A stretch of 9,333 nt of DNA from a bacterium (GTDB lineage: Bacteria > Ratteibacteria > UBA8468 > B48-G9 > JAFGKM01), in contig JAGGVW010000089.1 in assembly GCA_021157805.1 (NCBI GenBank), forward strand, positions 1-9,333, given 5' to 3'. A model generated the notes under the pieces. It searched no databases and was not told the origin of the DNA. It saw nothing but the letters and a program-made list of their open reading frames with translations. The stretch's first letter is position 1. Each line of letters opens with the position of its first letter. Both the position numbers and the translations under genes were made by a program. Positions 7,081 through 9,333 of the stretch are shown here, one piece after another.

Positions 7081-7647
7081 ATGGCAAGATTGGGAAAAAG
7101 ACCTGTAGAAATTCCAGATGGTATGAAAGTAAAAATTGAAGATAATAAGATTATTGTTGAAGGACCAAAAGGGAAACTTGAAAAGCAAATTTTACCCTAT
7201 ATTGAAGTTGAGATTGCTGATAACAAAATATATGTTAAAAATACTATTCCCGAGAAAAACAAAAAATTATACAAAAAGGGAGAAGCATTTCAGGGGTTGA
7301 TGAGAAGTTTAATTGAAAATATGGTTATTGGTGTAAAAGATGGTTATGAAAAAGTTCTTGAAATTCATGGCGTTGGTTATAAAGGTGAAATTAAGGGAAA
7401 AAAGCTTGTCTTAACACTTGGTTTTTCTCATCCAGTGGAAGTGGATATTCCTGAGGGTATTTCTGTTGAAGTTGTAAGAAATACGGTTATTTTTATAAGA
7501 GGAATTGATAAGCAAAAAGTTGGAAATTTTGCAGCATCAGTAAGAAAAATTTATCCACCAGAACCATATAAAGGAAAAGGAATAAGATATAGAGGAGAAT
7601 ATGTCCGACACAAAGCAGGAAAAGCTGCAGTAGGAGCAGGACAATGA
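7081..7647 (+). CDS. rplF: 50S ribosomal protein L6
   Basis: L6 lies near the sarcin-ricin loop and the GTPase-associated centre. Starting at ATG 7081 the product is 188 residues, slightly longer than the usual 175-180. It starts [17 protein letters not shown], the family N-terminus, and shows VEGPKGKL (26-33), [15 protein letters not shown] (89-103) and the C-terminal signature [15 protein letters not shown] (159-173), followed by [13 protein letters not shown] at 7072-7076 serves as ribosome-binding site and overlaps the rpsH stop. An upstream in-frame ATG at 7045 lies inside rpsH and would add residues foreign to L6, so I reject it. The end overlaps rplR as ATGA. Confidence 0.97.
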   Translation: MARLGKRPVEIPDGMKVKIEDNKIIVEGPKGKLEKQILPYIEVEIADNKIYVKNTIPEKNKKLYKKGEAFQGLMRSLIENMVIGVKDGYEKVLEIHGVGYKGEIKGKKLVLTLGFSHPVEVDIPEGISVEVVRNTVIFIRGIDKQKVGNFAASVRKIYPPEPYKGKGIRYRGEYVRHKAGKAAVGAGQ

Positions 7648-8024
7648 AAAAGAATAAAGAGGAAAGAAGAAAGAAAAGACATTTGCGAATCAGAAAAAAA
7701 GTTTCTGGGACATCAACAAAACCGAGACTTGTTGTTTACAGGAGTGAAAAACATATTTATGCTTCACTGGTCAATGATGAAGAGACACCCTGTAAGGTTC
7801 TGATGACTGTCTCAACTTTATCAAAGGAATTTAAAAAGTTCTCTGAAGAAAAAAATGTTAAAAGTTACACAAAAGAAGCAGCGAAAATTGTTGGACAGTT
7901 ATTAGCAGAAAGAGCAAAAAAGGAAGGAATTGAAAAAGTAGTTTTTGATAGAGGTGGATATAAATATACAGGAAGGGTAAAAGAACTGGCAGATTCGGCA
8001 AGAAAAGGAGGTTTAAAATTTTAA
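7644..8024 (+). CDS. rplR: 50S ribosomal protein L18
   Basis: L18 carries 5S rRNA into the central protuberance together with L5. The 126-residue product has a strongly basic N-terminus (residues 1-20, many Lys and Arg), then [19 protein letters not shown] (22-40) and the conserved C-terminal [20 protein letters not shown] (101-120) ending GGLKF. ATG at 7644 overlaps the rplF stop (ATGA) and follows AGGAG at 7632-7636. The last codons (GGA GGT TTA AAA TTT TAA) also contain the Shine-Dalgarno sequence and start of rpsE; the two genes overlap by seven bases. That end also includes a TTTAAAA heptamer in the phase needed for -1 slippage. Confidence 0.97.
   Translation: MKKNKEERRKKRHLRIRKKVSGTSTKPRLVVYRSEKHIYASLVNDEETPCKVLMTVSTLSKEFKKFSEEKNVKSYTKEAAKIVGQLLAERAKKEGIEKVVFDRGGYKYTGRVKELADSARKGGLKF
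8005..8020 (+). promoter_or_regulatory. Perfect Shine-Dalgarno sequence with ATT start codon for rpsE
   Basis: AAGGAGGT at 8005-8012 is complementary to eight bases of the usual 16S 3' end. Five bases later, at 8018-8020, comes ATT in the S5 reading frame. The frame is open from 7964 to 8506, but no ATG, GTG or TTG occurs in it before GTG 8195, which lies deep inside the conserved S5 domain. ATT is therefore the best start. Confidence 0.75.
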
Positions 8025-8506
8025 AAGAAAAACAGCAATCGGTTCTTGAAGAGGAAGAAGAAAAACAAATAGTTATTGAAATAAGAAGAGTAACAAAAGT
8101 TACAAAAGGTGGTAAAAATTTAAATTTTAGGGCGATTGTTGTTGTTGGAAATGGGAAAGGGAAATGTGGATATGGAGTTGGTAAAGCAGGAGAAGTGCCT
8201 GAAGCAATAAGAAAAGGAGTTGAAAAGGCAAAGAGAAATATGATAGAAATACCCCTTTCAGGAACCACAATACCCCATGATGTAAGAGCAAAAAGCGGTG
8301 CTTCAAAAGTTATATTGAAACCTGCTGTTAGAGGACATGGTATGGTAGCAGGAAGAACTATGAGGGCTCTTTTTGAAGTTGCAGGGATAAAGGATATAAC
8401 GAGTAAATGTATTGGTTCAACAAATGCTTTAAATGCTCTTTCTGCGACAATTAAAGCGTTGAGTATGTTAAAAAAGAAAGAGGAAGAAGAAAATGAAACT
8501 GAATGA
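8018..8506 (+). CDS. rpsE: 30S ribosomal protein S5 (probable ATT start, short C-terminus)
   Basis: S5 lies at the mRNA entry channel with S3 and S4 and influences decoding accuracy. From ATT 8018 it has 162 residues, near the family's 160-170. The first 20 residues include an acidic run (Glu 11-15), then [20 protein letters not shown] (21-40), the RNA-binding N-domain with VVVGNGKGK and [15 protein letters not shown], the GTTIPHD stretch and the C-domain around [20 protein letters not shown] (101-120). The tail after [14 protein letters not shown] is short and acidic (EEEENETE) and lacks the AxxRGKxxxEI/L ending seen in E. coli and B. subtilis. No usual start codon exists at the N-terminus; the start rests on the perfect Shine-Dalgarno sequence. 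Alternatives are a sequencing error or a -1 shift from L18. Confidence 0.9.
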   Translation: MLKEKQQSVLEEEEEKQIVIEIRRVTKVTKGGKNLNFRAIVVVGNGKGKCGYGVGKAGEVPEAIRKGVEKAKRNMIEIPLSGTTIPHDVRAKSGASKVILKPAVRGHGMVAGRTMRALFEVAGIKDITSKCIGSTNALNALSATIKALSMLKKKEEEENETE

Positions 8507-8945
8507 AATTAAAATTCCATATGGAGCAAGAAAGAAGAAAAAACGTCTTGGTAGGGGGGATAGTTCTGGACATGGTGGAACCTCTACAAGAGGGCATAAA
8601 GGACACAAAGCAAGAAGTGGATACAGATTATCATATAATTTTGAAGGTGGACAGATGCCACTTACAAGGAGATTACCAAAGAGGGGGTTTACTCATATTA
8701 AAAAGATAAAGAGCGAAATTGTTAAATTACAGGATATAGAGAATAAATTTCAAGAAGGAGAAATGGTCAATTTATCTTTAATGAAAGAAAAAGGGCTTGT
8801 AAGGAAAGGGAATTTTGTAAAAATTCTTGGAAATGGTAAATTAACAAAAAAATTAAAAATTGAAGGTCACTCTTTTTCAAAGAAGGCAAAAGAGAAAATA
8901 GAAAAAGCAGGTGGTGAAGTTATCCTTTTACAAAGAGGAAAATAA
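8493..8945 (+). CDS. rplO: 50S ribosomal protein L15
   Basis: L15 is a late-assembling large-subunit protein that bridges several 23S rRNA domains. The 150-residue product has typical length. Its glycine- and arginine-rich N-terminal extension is clear: KRLGRGDSSGHGGTSTRGHK (17-36), then FEGGQMPLTRRLPKRGF (50-66), with the globular C-domain ending AKEKIEKAGGEVILL. ATG at 8493 overlaps the rpsE end by 14 bases and has AGAGGA at 8479-8484. Because rpsE and rplO overlap, there is no room for rpmD between them. secY follows after three bases, as in most bacteria. Confidence 0.97.
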   Translation: MKLNEIKIPYGARKKKKRLGRGDSSGHGGTSTRGHKGHKARSGYRLSYNFEGGQMPLTRRLPKRGFTHIKKIKSEIVKLQDIENKFQEGEMVNLSLMKEKGLVRKGNFVKILGNGKLTKKLKIEGHSFSKKAKEKIEKAGGEVILLQRGK

Positions 8946-8948
8946 AAA

Positions 8949-9333
8949 ATGATAGATGGATTTAAAGATACTTTCAAAATACCGGATTTAAGAAAAAGGA
9001 TAGGGATTACAATTTTTTTAATAAGTGTTTATCGACTTGGCTGTTATATCCCTTCCCCCGGTATAGATGGTGCAGCCCTTGCTAAATTCTTTGAGAATTT
9101 TCCCAATACCATTTTTCGCCTTGCAGACCTTTTTGCAGGAGGAGCGCTTAGAAATGCTACAATTTTTGCACTTGGAATAATGCCCTATATAAGTGTTTCA
9201 ATTATTCTTGAATTACTGGCTTCTGTAGTTCCATATTTTGAAAATTTAGTTAGAAGCGGAGTTGAAGGTAGAAGAAAACTTACTCAATGGACAAGAATAG
9301 GTACTTTAATTTTATGTCTTTTTCAGGGGTTTG
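8949..9333 (+). CDS. secY: Preprotein translocase subunit SecY, N-terminal fragment (3' end outside window)
   Basis: SecY is the channel of the SecYEG translocon in the inner membrane. The first 128 codons are present. A cytoplasmic start (FKIPDLRKRI) leads into transmembrane segment 1 (about 18-34); the periplasmic loop has the conserved IPSPGID (34-40) and the plug region with LADLFAGGALRNATIFALGIMPYIS split over residues 58-82 leads into segment 2 (about 71-95). Segment 3 begins near 115. The GIMPYIS motif is diagnostic of bacterial SecY. ATG at 8949 follows AGAGGA at 8934-8939 with nine bases spacing. The frame is cut only by the window end; IPSPGIDGAALAKFF looks PVC-like to me, which is a weak hint of lineage. 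Confidence 0.97.
   Translation, partial: MIDGFKDTFKIPDLRKRIGITIFLISVYRLGCYIPSPGIDGAALAKFFENFPNTIFRLADLFAGGALRNATIFALGIMPYISVSIILELLASVVPYFENLVRSGVEGRRKLTQWTRIGTLILCLFQGF

Noticed and set aside
7858..8268. 136-codon reading frame on the minus strand opposite rplR and rpsE
   Set aside because: It is antisense to two conserved genes; its Phe, Leu and Pro-rich product is what the complement of purine-rich coding DNA produces. Similar minus-strand frames at 5217-5567, 6007-6279 and 1468-1716 are rejected for the same reason.
8195..8506. A 103-codon S5 starting at GTG 8195
   Set aside because: It begins inside the conserved domain (VPEAIRKG) and would lose the N-terminal RNA-binding region, which is plainly encoded upstream in the same frame. 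It is an internal codon.
8503..8709. 68-codon + strand frame within rplO
   Set aside because: It lies in another frame of the clearly real L15 gene, resembles no family I know, and has no context suggesting a nested gene.
1..9333. A novel defence, mobile or biosynthetic system
   Set aside because: Every reading frame with support is a core translation or secretion gene in standard order, and there is no uncharted stretch longer than 70 bases to hold anything else.

Overview
This window is a nearly gap-free run of housekeeping translation genes, all on the + strand: the 3' end of tuf (EF-Tu), then the merged S10 and spc ribosomal-protein clusters, then the 5' end of secY. The order is tuf', rpsJ, rplC, rplD, rplW, rplB, rpsS, rplV, rpsC, rplP, rpmC, rpsQ, rplN, rplX, rplE, rpsN, rpsH, rplF, rplR, rpsE, rplO, secY'. 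This is the usual bacterial order except that rpmD (L30), normally between rpsE and rplO, is absent. I see no tRNA, rRNA, mobile element, CRISPR array or accessory system.

The organism is a bacterium: the gene order and every protein are of bacterial type. The DNA is A+T-rich, the coding strand is purine-rich (AAA, GAA, AGA, GGA codons dominate) and arginine is almost always AGA or AGG. S14 is the short zinc-binding form and L24 carries a zinc ribbon. tuf is joined directly to rpsJ. The start of SecY (IPSPGIDGAALAKFF) reminds me of SecY from PVC-type or Omnitrophota-like lineages. That placement is a recollection-based guess and not a demonstrated assignment.

Layout: 1-291 is the EF-Tu C-terminus. 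292-361 is the only real intergenic region; it holds a good -35 (TTGACA) with a weaker -10 and no visible terminator. 362-4775 is the S10 part (S10, L3, L4, L23, L2, S19, L22, S3, L16). 4780-8945 continues through L29, S17 and the spc part (L14, L24, L5, S14, S8, L6, L18, S5, L15). 8949-9333 begins SecY. After position 362 the spacers between genes sum to only 46 bases, and most junctions overlap (ATGA, GTGA, TAATG, TGATG or longer), so transcription as one unit and translational coupling are likely.

The most interesting local feature is rpsE. Its full reading frame has no ATG, GTG or TTG where S5 must begin; instead an ATT codon lies 5 bases after a perfect 8-base Shine-Dalgarno sequence (AAGGAGGT). 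The same 15 bases contain a TTTAAAA heptamer in the right phase for a -1 slip that would fuse L18 to S5, a less likely alternative. S5 is also short at its C-terminus. Three other genes use non-ATG starts (rplB TTG, rpsS GTG, rpsN TTG), each behind a strong Shine-Dalgarno sequence. I find no evidence of a novel multi-gene system here.
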